Assembly: GCF_900155555.1 (NCBI RefSeq)
Contig: NZ_FUHN01000007.1
Location: forward strand, 181,362 to 245,361
Origin: Mobilibacterium timonense
Lineage (GTDB): Bacteria > Bacillota > Clostridia > Peptostreptococcales > Anaerovoracaceae
Direction: 5' to 3'
Length of the DNA stretch: 64,000 bases
Shown here: piece after piece, positions 42,960-54,405 of the stretch
Layout of the letters: every line of letters starts with the position of its first letter
How positions within the stretch are numbered: the first letter of the stretch is position 1
Program-made: the position numbers and the translations under genes
The notes under the pieces: model-generated
What the model saw: only the letters and a program-made list of their open reading frames with translations
What the model was told of the DNA's origin: nothing
Database searches by the model: none

Positions 42960-43145
42960 CAGAGAGATTGTTATGAATTAATATTATTACGCGTAAATTT
43001 TGTTAAAAAGAACAAACGATGAAGTAAAAATTCGTTCTTTTAATGAAGGTGGATATTCTGTGCGACCCGTGAAAAACAGATGGTTTCAGGGCCCGGATTG
43101 TACTAAAAAAATGCAATAGAAAATTTACGGACCTCACGGCGTGAG

Positions 43146-43173
43146 AAAAATGTTTTTCCTTGAAAACATTTTT
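43146..43173. repeat. Perfect 11-bp hairpin upstream of PFOR
   Basis: Arms 43146-43156 and 43163-43173 are perfectly complementary with a 6-base loop. It lies next to a small GC dyad at 43132-43144. It is symmetric and A/T-tailed on both strands, so it may stop stray transcription or bind a regulator. Confidence 0.5.
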
Positions 43174-43348
43174 ACCCCTGTTAAACCATGGTATTTGAAT
43201 ATCTTTTTGCGCAGTGATATTTCACTTTTCTTTACAATAATATTCTATATGTGCGCAACTCAGTAGTGCTCAATCGGAAATGATGCCTATTGTCATTATG
43301 TGAATTTAATATTAATCTGTATTCGTAGCGTCCAATAAGGAGACCAGT

Positions 43349-43975
43349 ATGAGAGCAGAACGTGACTCTGGCGGCTTTGCTGCCATTATCGCCAGCACCA
43401 TCGCAGATAACAGAAAAACCTTTTACAAGGGCCTTCTCATCGTGATCATCCTGTGTGTCGCTGTCGGCATGAGGATACATCAGAACAGAGCCAGCGCAGT
43501 TACCGTGAAAGAGTCCTCTCCATCACAGGTACAGAAGGATGCACAGGCATTCTACGTGGATGTGAGCGGTGCCGTAAAAAGTCCCGGGGTATACAAGGCG
43601 AGCAGAAAAACACGGATATTCCAGATCATAGAAAAGGCCGGCGGCCTAACGGAAAATGCGGACCTTGACGCCGTGAATCAGGCGGCCTATGTGAAGGATG
43701 GCGAGAAGATCGTCATTCCATCCAAAGCAACGGAGGGTGAAAACATCGGCGGAGATGCCTCCTCAACCGCCGGTATCTCTTCGGATGGAAAGGTAAACAT
43801 AAACCTGGCTTCAAAAGACGAACTCATGACACTTCACGGGATCGGAGAGGTCATGGCAGACCGGATAATAGAACAACGAACTAACAGCAGGTTTCAGTCC
43901 ATAGAAGACCTAAAGTCTGTAAAGGGCATCGGTGAAGTTACTTACAGTAACCTGAAGGACGACATCACTGTATAG
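43349..43975 (+). CDS. ComEA-like helix-hairpin-helix protein (SLBB + HhH)
   Basis: This 208-residue protein has one N-terminal membrane span (about 27-43), an SLBB-type beta domain (about 68-125; FYVDVSGAVKSPGVY) and a C-terminal double helix-hairpin-helix (about 150-208; VNINLASKDELMTLHGIGEVMADRI). It is the ComEA layout for binding DNA at the outer membrane face during uptake. No comEB/comEC genes follow, so competence is not shown. AAGGAG lies before ATG. Confidence 0.88.
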   Translation: MRAERDSGGFAAIIASTIADNRKTFYKGLLIVIILCVAVGMRIHQNRASAVTVKESSPSQVQKDAQAFYVDVSGAVKSPGVYKASRKTRIFQIIEKAGGLTENADLDAVNQAAYVKDGEKIVIPSKATEGENIGGDASSTAGISSDGKVNINLASKDELMTLHGIGEVMADRIIEQRTNSRFQSIEDLKSVKGIGEVTYSNLKDDITV

Positions 43976-44034
43976 AAAGTGCCCACCAGATACATCAGTC
44001 AATGTTATCAAGTTATCAGAAAGGAGAGACAACA

Positions 44035-44535
44035 ATGAAGACTGATCGTTACCCGGAAAAGGACCTTTTTACACGTTTTCTCTATGATGTAGAGAGCATG
44101 GACGAATTTGTCGTCGATGGGGCGGGTCTTCGTGAGGCGCTGAACTACGCCAGCTTCAAGATAACATCTGACAGCTGCGTGTCCATGCGTCACAAGGGAC
44201 ACAACTACATTACCGATGCGATGGTGATGATTTTTCTGTGTGGACCATATCAGACCGGACTTACAAAAGTGATCTATCCGGCCATTGCAGCAAGGTACAA
44301 TGTCTCCAGCAAGGCCGTTGAGGCAGGTATCAGGGCAGCAATAAACGCTGCATGGCAGGCACACCTGGAACGCCTGCAGGCGAGACCAGACGAGACACAA
44401 CCGCGAATAAGCATACTCAGTGTGATGCGAAAATTCGATCACAGGCCGACAAACAGCGAATATCTGAATTATTCGGCGATGATGCTCAGACAGACGGTAC
44501 AGATGGGACCTGAGGACTTCGTTTTCAGAGACTGA
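44035..44535 (+). CDS. Stand-alone Spo0A C-terminal-type DNA-binding protein
   Basis: This 166-residue protein matches the Spo0A effector domain without a receiver domain. The pattern GHNYITDAMVMIFLCG then LTKVIYPAIAARYNVSSKAVEAGIRAAINAAW reproduces the Spo0A recognition helix region, including the arginine that contacts the 0A box. The first 50 residues are unlike a receiver domain and lack its aspartate pocket. It may be a phosphorylation-independent regulator. ATG 44035 follows AAAGGAG; the longer frame from 44002 has none. It follows the ComEA-like gene by 59 bases. Confidence 0.75.
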   Translation: MKTDRYPEKDLFTRFLYDVESMDEFVVDGAGLREALNYASFKITSDSCVSMRHKGHNYITDAMVMIFLCGPYQTGLTKVIYPAIAARYNVSSKAVEAGIRAAINAAWQAHLERLQARPDETQPRISILSVMRKFDHRPTNSEYLNYSAMMLRQTVQMGPEDFVFRD

Positions 44536-44551
44536 TGTATTACAGCAACGT

Positions 44552-44584
44552 GGCCGCCGCAGGAGATCTCATCCTGCGACGGCC
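44552..44584. terminator. Hairpin between convergent Spo0A-C-like and obg genes
   Basis: A GC-rich stem (44552-44564 with 44572-44584, one mismatch) with a 7-base loop lies between the two stops. It has no T run on either side, so termination efficiency is doubtful. Confidence 0.5.
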
Positions 44585-44600
44585 ATTACTATCTGCGAGC

Positions 44601-45887
44601 TTATTCTTCTGTGTATTCGAATTCGTAGTCTTCTATGCGGACCGTATCCCCTTCCTTCAGGCCCAGCTTTATAAGCTGTTTTATCCCACCTCTGTCGGAG
44701 ATATAGCGATACAGATACCTCATGGAACCCATGTCGTTGAAGTTCGTCGAGTTGAAGATCTTTCTCAGCTGCTTCCCCTCGAGGACATAGACTCCGTCTT
44801 CATCCTTGTAGCCATGGATCGCTCTGTATTCAGGTCCCTGCTCCTCGTCTTTGTCGAAGTCGAACATCTCCATCTCAGGTTCCTCAGGCGGCTCATACGT
44901 GCTGATGAGATACAGAGCCTCCTTCATGAGGTCGTCTATTCCCGTTCTCGTCGCGGCAGAGATCTCATAGAAGCTTTTCCCTTCGGCCAGAACGTGAGAT
45001 CTGAGTCTCTCAAGATCTGTTCTGTCGGTCACAAGGTCCACCTTGCTAGCGGCGACTATCTGAGGCTTTTTCAGAAGGGACGGGTCATACTGCTCCAGTT
45101 CCCTGTTTATCTTCTCGTAGTCCTCAACAGGATCCCTTCCCTCTGTGCCGGAAACATCTACAAGATGGATGAGTACTTTCGTCCTCTCTATGTGTTTCAG
45201 GAACTTGAACCCTAAGCCAAGACCCTGGTGAGCACCCTCTATTATCCCGGCAATATCGGCCATGACGAAGCTCTGATCGCCCATGTCCACCACCCCCAGG
45301 TTCGGGTCTATGGTAGTGAAATGATAATTTGCGATCTTAGGGCGTGCGCTCGTGCATACAGACAGGAGCGTAGACTTTCCGACGTTAGGGAAACCAAGGA
45401 GCCCGACGTCTGCGATCAGCTTCAGCTCCAGTATGACGCTGCGTTCAACGCCCTCTGTCCCGGCCTCCGCAAAGTTAGGCGCTCTGCGTATGGAGTTCTT
45501 GAAGTGAACGTTGCCCTTTCCCCCTTTACCGCCTTTCGCTGCTATGAGTTTCTCTCCGGGAGTGTTAAGGTCCTTCATAAGGAGACCTGTCTCTTTGTCT
45601 ATGATCATGGTCCCGACTGGCACCTTGATCACAAGATCCTGTCCCTTCTTACCGTATTTCTTGCGCTTCATGCCGTTCTGGCCCTTTTCTGCCTGGTATT
45701 TGCGCTGATATTTAAAATCCATCAGGGTGCGAAGGTTGGAGTCAGCCAGGAAGATTATGCTTCCGCCGTCACCGCCGTCTCCCCCGTCAGGACCGCCCTC
45801 AGGGACAAAAGGATCGTGACGGAATGTGACCGCCCCATTTCCTCCATCACCAGAGGCTATGATTATTTCTGCTCTGTCTACAAACAT
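44601..45887 (-). CDS. obg: GTPase Obg/CgtA
   Basis: This 428-residue essential GTPase assists large-subunit ribosome assembly and the stress response. The glycine-rich Obg domain is at 1-160 (GGPDGGDGGDGGS), the G domain follows with G165-F-P-N-V-G-K-S-T, and the C-terminal OCT domain is at about 350-428. GAGGAGAT precedes ATG. It lies downstream of rplU-rpmA, the usual order, but an intrinsic terminator separates it from rpmA. Confidence 0.97.
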   Translation of the reverse strand: MFVDRAEIIIASGDGGNGAVTFRHDPFVPEGGPDGGDGGDGGSIIFLADSNLRTLMDFKYQRKYQAEKGQNGMKRKKYGKKGQDLVIKVPVGTMIIDKETGLLMKDLNTPGEKLIAAKGGKGGKGNVHFKNSIRRAPNFAEAGTEGVERSVILELKLIADVGLLGFPNVGKSTLLSVCTSARPKIANYHFTTIDPNLGVVDMGDQSFVMADIAGIIEGAHQGLGLGFKFLKHIERTKVLIHLVDVSGTEGRDPVEDYEKINRELEQYDPSLLKKPQIVAASKVDLVTDRTDLERLRSHVLAEGKSFYEISAATRTGIDDLMKEALYLISTYEPPEEPEMEMFDFDKDEEQGPEYRAIHGYKDEDGVYVLEGKQLRKIFNSTNFNDMGSMRYLYRYISDRGGIKQLIKLGLKEGDTVRIEDYEFEYTEE

Positions 45888-45921
45888 GGGATCTCCTCGT
45901 GATTCAATGTTGCCCTATAAG

Positions 45922-45948
45922 AAAAAACGGTTCCTTTTAAAGGAACCG
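45922..45948 (-). terminator. Intrinsic terminator after rpmA
   Basis: An 8-bp perfect stem (45928-45935 with 45941-45948) is followed on the minus strand by six T. It should reduce read-through into obg. Confidence 0.85.
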
Positions 45949-45959
45949 CCTGGATCAGG

Positions 45960-46220
45960 TTAAGCCTCTACGTTGTAAACGCTTACCTTCTTTCTCTTCT
46001 TGTCATATCTCTCGAACTTAACAGTTCCGTCGATCTTGGCAAACAGAGTATCGTCTCCGCCGATACCAACGTTGTTGCCAGGGTGGAACTTAGTTCCTCT
46101 CTGTCTGACGAGAATGCTTCCAGCAGTTACATACTGACCTGCGCCAGCCTTGAGTCCAAGACGTTTCGCCTCCGAGTCACGACCGTTCTTGGAACTTCCT
46201 ACTCCTTTTTTACTTGACAT
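45960..46220 (-). CDS. rpmA: Ribosomal protein L27, without the N-terminal propeptide
   Basis: This 86-residue ribosomal protein lies at the peptidyl-transferase centre. Its sequence starts [21 protein letters not shown], i.e. directly at the mature N-terminus. Bacillus and Staphylococcus L27 carry a short N-terminal extension ending in F-A that the Prp protease removes; it is absent here. TGGAGG is 8 bases before ATG and no in-frame upstream start exists. The usual prp gene between rplU and rpmA is also missing; the gap is only 36 bases. Confidence 0.97.
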   Translation of the reverse strand: MSSKKGVGSSKNGRDSEAKRLGLKAGAGQYVTAGSILVRQRGTKFHPGNNVGIGGDDTLFAKIDGTVKFERYDKKRKKVSVYNVEA

Positions 46221-46256
46221 CGTTATACCTCCATTGAGTCCCTGTATAAAATGAAA

Positions 46257-46742
46257 TTAGTTTTCCTCGATTGCAGCCAGGATATCAGCCTTGGTAGCCT
46301 TGTTGCTCACCTCGATACCCTTGCTCTGTGCGATCTCCAGAAGCTCAGCCTTCTTCATGTTGATGTTGGCTTTTACGTCCTCTGCAGGAGCCTCGGACTT
46401 AGTTGCCTCTGCCTTAACGGTCTCCGACTTCGGAGCCTCTGCTCCCAGAGAAGTGATCTTCACCTCTGTGAATGGCTGTCTGTGACCGTTCTTTCTTCTG
46501 TAGTCCTTCTTGGCCTTGTATTTGTAGATGATGACCTTGTCACCCTTGCCCTGGCCGATGACCTCTGCCTCTACAGCGCAGTTCTCGACATATGGCTTTC
46601 CGGTAACAAGCTCTCCGTTGTTGATGGCCAGAACGTTGAAGTAAACCTTAGCGCCTTCCTCAGCATTGATCTTCTCAACCTTCAGCACATCGCCCTCCTG
46701 GACTCTGTACTGCTTGCCACCTGTTTCGATAATTGCGTACAT
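46257..46742 (-). CDS. rplU: Ribosomal protein L21 with an extra C-terminal domain
   Basis: The first 101 residues are a normal L21 ([17 protein letters not shown] to [10 protein letters not shown]). An Ala/Glu/Lys-rich linker (102-126) and a helical domain (128-161; [27 protein letters not shown]) follow. The tail resembles small HeH/SAP-type nucleic-acid-binding domains. Ordinary L21 is about 102 residues. ATG 46742 follows GAGGAGG; the longer frame from 46778 lies in the leader. It leads the L21-L27 pair. Confidence 0.95.
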   Translation of the reverse strand: MYAIIETGGKQYRVQEGDVLKVEKINAEEGAKVYFNVLAINNGELVTGKPYVENCAVEAEVIGQGKGDKVIIYKYKAKKDYRRKNGHRQPFTEVKITSLGAEAPKSETVKAEATKSEAPAEDVKANINMKKAELLEIAQSKGIEVSNKATKADILAAIEEN

Positions 46743-46830
46743 AATAAAATTCCTCCTCATACCAGACTCGCCTATCACAGGTGATGCGCCCTTTTGCGCA
46801 CACTTAAACAGACCCGTCTCGTGCGGCTAA
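46743..46830 (-). promoter_or_regulatory. Structured rplU leader (L21-leader-like)
   Basis: The roughly 88-base 5' leader contains a TGCGC/GCGCA stem and an ATCAC/GTGAT stem directly before the ribosome binding site. Firmicutes often have an autoregulatory L21 leader here. Membership of that RNA family is inferred from position and local pairing, not from a covariance search. Confidence 0.5.
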
Positions 46831-46837
46831 CTACTGA

Positions 46838-46866
46838 AGTATACTATCATGAATAATCAATGTCAA
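46838..46866 (-). promoter_or_regulatory. rplU promoter
   Basis: Minus-strand TTGACA (46861-46866) and TATACT (46838-46843) are exactly 17 bases apart, near consensus. Confidence 0.88.
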
Positions 46867-46933
46867 CAGTCTGTTTCAGTAAAATCAGCAATCAGGAGGA
46901 ATTAAATTTACTTATTCAGTTGACCTTTCTTAA

Positions 46934-48016
46934 TTAATCCTCGATGACCACTCCGTCTTCATCGACCTTGATGTCGTCATCAGAGCCTGCGTTATCGTTG
47001 TCATGGAGCATTTCCAGCACCTGATTCTTGACTGTTTCGAGCAGATCAGGGTTCTTCTCCAGGTATTCCTTAACGTTCTCCCTGCCCTGTCCGATCCTCT
47101 CTCCGTTGTAGCTGTACCAGGATCCGGATTTCTCGATGATATCTGCATCTACCGCGGTATCCAGAACATCTCCGGACAGGGATATACCAGTGCCGTACAT
47201 GATGTCGAACTCGGCCTTCTTGAAAGGAGGTGCTACCTTGTTCTTTACGATCTTGACCCTGGTGCGGTTTCCGATGATCTCATCGCCCTTCTTGATGCTG
47301 TCCACTCTTCTGACGTCGAACCTCATGCTGGCGTAGAACTTCAATGCCCTTCCTCCAGTGGTGGTCTCAGGGTTTCCGAACATGATGCCGATCTTCTCTC
47401 TAAGCTGGTTGATGAAGATAACACAGGTGTTCGACTTGTTCACAGCTCCGGCGATCTTTCTAAGTGCCTGAGACATGAGCCTTGCCTGCAGACCTACATG
47501 GGAATCTCCCATGTTTCCCTGTATCTCGTCCTTAGGAACGAGTGCTGCCACTGAGTCGATGACAATTACGTCGATGGCTCCGCTCCGTGCCAGGAGCTCA
47601 CATATATCCAAAGCCTGTTCTCCTGTATCAGGTTGTGAAACAAGGAGCTCGTCTACATCCACTCCAAGGTTCTTGGCGTAGACGGGATCAAGGGCGTGCT
47701 CCGCATCGATGAATGCGGCTTTTCCACCCTTCTTCTGCGCCTCGGCGATGATGTGGAGAGTAAGCGTGGTCTTTCCGGAGGATTCAGGTCCGTAGATCTC
47801 CACGATCCTGCCCCTGGGCACTCCACCAATGCCCGTGGCCACATCCAGGCTGAGAGAGCCTGTAGAGATACTCTCTATGCCATCCCTGACCGCACCGTCT
47901 CCCAGTTTCATTATGGATCCGGCTCCATATGATTTCTGTATCTGATTAAGGGCCTGCTCCAGAGCCTTCTCCTTGTCGGAAGGTATGCTCAGGTCCACGT
48001 TGTTCTTCTTAGCCAT
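46934..48016 (-). CDS. recA: Recombinase RecA
   Basis: This 360-residue recombinase drives strand exchange and LexA self-cleavage. Walker A GPESSGKT is at 76-83 and Walker B VIVIDSV follows. The DNA-binding loops [19 protein letters not shown] and the acidic C-terminal tail are present. AAGGAGGACAG precedes ATG. The upstream promoter contains a LexA box. It lies downstream of pgsA-cinA, the typical Firmicute order. Confidence 0.98.
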   Translation of the reverse strand: MAKKNNVDLSIPSDKEKALEQALNQIQKSYGAGSIMKLGDGAVRDGIESISTGSLSLDVATGIGGVPRGRIVEIYGPESSGKTTLTLHIIAEAQKKGGKAAFIDAEHALDPVYAKNLGVDVDELLVSQPDTGEQALDICELLARSGAIDVIVIDSVAALVPKDEIQGNMGDSHVGLQARLMSQALRKIAGAVNKSNTCVIFINQLREKIGIMFGNPETTTGGRALKFYASMRFDVRRVDSIKKGDEIIGNRTRVKIVKNKVAPPFKKAEFDIMYGTGISLSGDVLDTAVDADIIEKSGSWYSYNGERIGQGRENVKEYLEKNPDLLETVKNQVLEMLHDNDNAGSDDDIKVDEDGVVIED

Positions 48017-48032
48017 CTGTCCTCCTTGAAAA

Positions 48033-48084
48033 CGAACATTTGTTCTTACTGCCTGATATTAATCCATCTGGACATTTCTGTCAA
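48033..48084 (-). promoter_or_regulatory. recA promoter with LexA box
   Basis: Minus-strand TTGACA (48079-48084) and TAATAT (48056-48061) are 17 bases apart. CGAACATTTGTTCT (48033-48046) sits at the start point and fits GAAC-N4-GTTC, the Firmicute SOS box. Confidence 0.88.
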
Positions 48085-48169
48085 GACTTCCAGGCAATCA
48101 AAGTATATCGAAACTGTACAGGTGTCTCAAACAATAATGTCCCATTATCCGGCATCCATATACTAAATC

Positions 48170-49447
48170 CTATTCGTTTTCTCCTCTGTCTGGGATCTCC
48201 TCCGATTCTTCCACAGCGTTATCCAGGATCTCGTTTACGATCTTGAACATCCTCAGGGTGAAATAGTGCCTGTTCCAACGCCTGCTTCCTCTTCCTGTGG
48301 AGACCTTCATGCAGCCTTCCCTGTTTCCGTATGAGTATCCGATGTATGCGGTGCCTGCCGGATACCCGTCAGAAGGATCAGGACCGGCCACTCCGGTGAT
48401 GGACACAGAGATGTCGCTCCCGGAACTCATCCTGATACCACGAGCCATCTCTATCGCCGTTTCCCTGCTGACCACCGTGTACCGTTCCAGTGTGTCCTTT
48501 TTCACCCCGAGAACGTCCATCTTCGCCTGAGGACTGTAAGTCACTGCACCATGACTGAACACACCGGAAGCACCCGGGATGTCCGTGATGCTTGCGGCGA
48601 ACTTACCACCGGTACAGGACTCCGCGCAGGAGATGGTGATGCCGCGCTCGATGAGCTTTTCCACCACGACCTGGTTGAGAGGCTTGTCCTCATAACTGTA
48701 TATGTATTTTCCGATGAGCTTCGTTACGAGTCCTGTCATCTCGTCCACAGCCCTCAGTGCCTCTGCAGGATCATCTCTCTGAGAAGCGATCCTTAGTGTG
48801 CACTCGCCTTCTTTTGCATATGTGGCAATGGTAGGATCCTGCTGCTCGTCTATCAAAGGGAGAAGTACTGTTTCCAGTTCAGACTCGCCGATCCCAATAG
48901 TCCTGATGACCCTGTAGCACATGGCCCTGTGAGAGTAGTCCTCCAGAAACGGCCGGGCGCAGTGCTCGAACATCCAGGTCATCTCCCTTGGCGGTCCGGG
49001 GAGGCATATGGCTATCTTACCGTTTACGTCGAGGCCAAAGCCGGGCGCAGTGCCCACCTTGTTGTGAAATACGGTGCATCCTTCCGGCAGATCCGCCTGC
49101 TTGTAGTTGTTCTCGGTCATGTCGTGGCCGCGGCTTTTGAAAAAGTCCTCTATCTCTTTCAGGCACTCCTGATCCCTGACCAGTGGAACGCCCATGGCGG
49201 AGGCAACGGTCTCCTTTGTGAGATCATCCTGAGTAGGTCCGAGGCCCCCTGTGAATACCATTATGTCAGAATCCGTCATGGCACGGTTTATCACCGCCTG
49301 CAGCCTGCCCTGATTATCACCTACTACGAAGTGATACATCACGTTGAACCCCATGAGATTAAGCTTGTTGGAAAGATATGAAGCATTGGTGTTCACGGTC
49401 TGCCCGAAGAGCAGTTCCGTGCCCACCGCTATGATAGAAACATCCAT
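48170..49447 (-). CDS. cinA: CinA family protein (competence/damage-inducible)
   Basis: This 425-residue protein has the N-terminal molybdopterin-binding-like domain (about 1-170; SIIAVGTELLFGQTVNTNASYLS, FTGGLGPTQDD) and the C-terminal nicotinamide-nucleotide amidase domain (about 260-415; SCAESCTGGKFA and VSITGVAGPDPSDG). It probably recycles pyridine nucleotides. AGGGG lies about 14 bases before ATG. It is 29 bases after pgsA and upstream of recA. Confidence 0.95.
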   Translation of the reverse strand: MDVSIIAVGTELLFGQTVNTNASYLSNKLNLMGFNVMYHFVVGDNQGRLQAVINRAMTDSDIMVFTGGLGPTQDDLTKETVASAMGVPLVRDQECLKEIEDFFKSRGHDMTENNYKQADLPEGCTVFHNKVGTAPGFGLDVNGKIAICLPGPPREMTWMFEHCARPFLEDYSHRAMCYRVIRTIGIGESELETVLLPLIDEQQDPTIATYAKEGECTLRIASQRDDPAEALRAVDEMTGLVTKLIGKYIYSYEDKPLNQVVVEKLIERGITISCAESCTGGKFAASITDIPGASGVFSHGAVTYSPQAKMDVLGVKKDTLERYTVVSRETAIEMARGIRMSSGSDISVSITGVAGPDPSDGYPAGTAYIGYSYGNREGCMKVSTGRGSRRWNRHYFTLRMFKIVNEILDNAVEESEEIPDRGENE

Positions 49448-49476
49448 TTATCGATAGATACCCCTGTGTATCAATA

Positions 49477-50001
49477 TTACATAGAAAATACGTTTTTGTT
49501 CTTGATGATATATTCGCATCCGGAGTAAACGGTCATCACCAGAGATGCGTAAAATATGATCAGACCTGGGGTCCTGAGTACCGGGATCGGGATCATGGAG
49601 ATGATCAGCACTGGCACCGCGATCATCTGCAGCACCGTCTTGATCTTTCCACTCATTCCTGCGGCGATAACGGTCCCCTCAGATGCCGCAACGGTCCTCA
49701 TGCCAGCTATGGCGAATTCCCTTGCGAGTATCACTATGAGCATCCATCCTGCGATCACCCCGTCCTCGAGAAGAAGACAGAGCGCCGAGTATACGAGGAT
49801 CTTGTCCGCCAGCGGATCCATGATCTTGCCGAAGTTGGTCACGAGACCTCTGGCCCTTGCGATCTTGCCGTCCAGCAAGTCGGTAAACGAGGCAGCTATG
49901 AAAATGACAAAGGCCACCAGATAATATCCCATAAGAAAAGCGGCGATAAAGAAAGGAACTGCGATTATTCTTCCAATCGTCAATTTGTTAGGTAAATTCA
50001 T
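49477..50001 (-). CDS. pgsA: CDP-diacylglycerol-glycerol-3-phosphate 3-phosphatidyltransferase
   Basis: This 174-residue membrane enzyme makes phosphatidylglycerophosphate, the first step to phosphatidylglycerol. The CDP-alcohol phosphatidyltransferase motif D-G-x2-A-R-x8-G-x3-D-x3-D is in LLDGKIARARGLVTNFGKIM followed by DPLADK. About five membrane spans are predicted. GGAAGG precedes ATG. It follows rimO by 45 bases in the rimO-pgsA-cinA order. Confidence 0.95.
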   Translation of the reverse strand: MNLPNKLTIGRIIAVPFFIAAFLMGYYLVAFVIFIAASFTDLLDGKIARARGLVTNFGKIMDPLADKILVYSALCLLLEDGVIAGWMLIVILAREFAIAGMRTVAASEGTVIAAGMSGKIKTVLQMIAVPVLIISMIPIPVLRTPGLIIFYASLVMTVYSGCEYIIKNKNVFSM

Positions 50002-50046
50002 GTTGCACCTTCCTGTTACTAATGATCAGCGAAATGAAATAACCTG

Positions 50047-51412
50047 CTATATCTCTCTGCCAAGGAGATCGTATTCCCCGGCTTCATCGATTACGACTCT
50101 GACGAATTCACCCGGCTGGTGTTCTCTGCTGCTGCAGAATTCCACCTCATCGTCTATCTCCGGTCCGTCGTACTGAGTGCGCCCGATGTACAGAAGATCT
50201 CCGTCATCGGTCTGTCCTGCGGCATCATCGATCAGCACCTCATACGTCATGCCCACTTTTTTCTGGTTGAGCTCCAGGCTCACCTCCTGCTGGGCCTCCA
50301 TGATCTCGTCCCGGCGGGCGTCCTTTTCCTCCTGCTCCAGCTTTCCCGGCATGCTATGTGCAAGCGTTCCCTCTTCATCGGAAAAAGAGAATACTCCCAG
50401 CCTGTCGATCTTCGCTTCTTTTACGAATTCCAGGAGTTCCTGGTGGTCCTCAGGTGTTTCTCCCGGGAAGCCCACTAGCAGGGTCGTCCGGATGTGTATC
50501 CCCGGCACCTTTTCTCTCAGTTTGTTTACGGTCCTGATTATGCTAGCCTTGTCGGATCGTCTCCTCATCATGGTAAGAACGTGATCCGAAATGTGCTGGA
50601 TCGGTATGTCTATGTACTTGCATATCTTCGGCTCCGACGCGATCACGTCCATAAGCTCGTCGGTGATACCCTCGTCGTACACGTACATGAGGCGTATCCA
50701 CCTGATCCCGTCTATTTTGCATAATTCCCTGAGAAGTTGCGGGAGCCTGACCTCTCCGTACAGGTCGATGCCATACTGAGAAGTATCCTGAGCTATGATC
50801 ACCAGCTCCTCAACTCCGTCTGCGGCCATCTGCTCCGCCTCGCGAATACATTCCTCCATTGGCTTAGACCTGAACGGTCCTCTGATGGCTGGAATGGCGC
50901 AAAAAGAGCATGTGTTGTTACAGCCTTCAGCTATCTTGAGTACGGACGAATACGTCCCCTTAGGGATGATCCTGTCCTTGTAGTGGAGCACCTTCTCGGC
51001 ACTGCCTCTGACCTTGTCTCTGTTTTCTGTCGCACCGTCTGCCGCCGTTTCTTCAACTTTTCCTGAAGCTGGTCCGTCTTCCAACAGTTCTGCAGCGATA
51101 TCATCATAGTCGTTGACTCCGAAGAACAGGTCCACCTCCGGCATCTCGTCGCTCAGCTCTTTGTGGAATCTCTGGCTAAGACATCCGGTCACAACGAGTT
51201 TCTTATTTTCTCCCTTGATCCTGGCCATGTCGAAGATGTGCTCTATGGACTCCATCTTCGCCGCGTCGATGAACCCGCAGGTGTTTACGATAAGTATGTC
51301 GGCCTCTTCAGGATTCATTACAGCCCTGCATCCGGCCTTCATAAGGTCCGCCCCGAGGATCTGTGAATCATATTCGTTCTTCTGGCATCCCAGGGTGTCT
51401 ATGTAAAAAGTC

Positions 51413-51423
<11 letters not shown>
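50047..51423 (-). CDS. rimO: Ribosomal protein S12 methylthiotransferase RimO
   Basis: This roughly 458-residue radical-SAM enzyme adds a methylthio group to an aspartate of ribosomal protein S12. The N-terminal UPF0004 domain has cysteines in TLGCQKNEYDS, NTCGFI and VTGCLSQR. The radical SAM core has C-x3-C-x2-C in GCNNTCSFCAIPAIRG, and a TRAM domain ends the protein. A linker of about 40 residues between the UPF0004 and SAM parts is longer than usual. ATG 51423 overlaps the ftsK stop by 11 bases and follows GAGGAG. Confidence 0.95.
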
Positions 51424-54355
<2,932 letters not shown>

Positions 54356-54405
54356 TAACTCCCCGTCAGATCATCTGCAGAAATGGCAGGCAGAACCTGC
54401 CGGAC

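Larger units (their letters stand above)
42855..43348. other. Divergent intergenic region between PFOR and comEA-like genes
   Basis: These 494 bases hold no gene I can support. They contain the PFOR promoter (TTGTAT 42954-42959 and TAATAT 42931-42936, 17-base spacer, minus strand), an 8-bp inverted repeat 43004-43039, a small dyad at 43132-43144 and a perfect 11-bp hairpin at 43146-43173. The stretch is AT-rich. Confidence 0.6.

Noticed and set aside
42998-43014. Possible Rex-type site TTGTTAAAAAGAACAA upstream of PFOR
   Set aside because: The half-sites are two bases closer than in the TTGTTAANNNNTTAACAA consensus, so the call is not secure.
43004-43017. Possible LexA box upstream of PFOR
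   Set aside because: The GAAC half is present but the second half reads GATG rather than GTTC, so it does not fit the SOS consensus.
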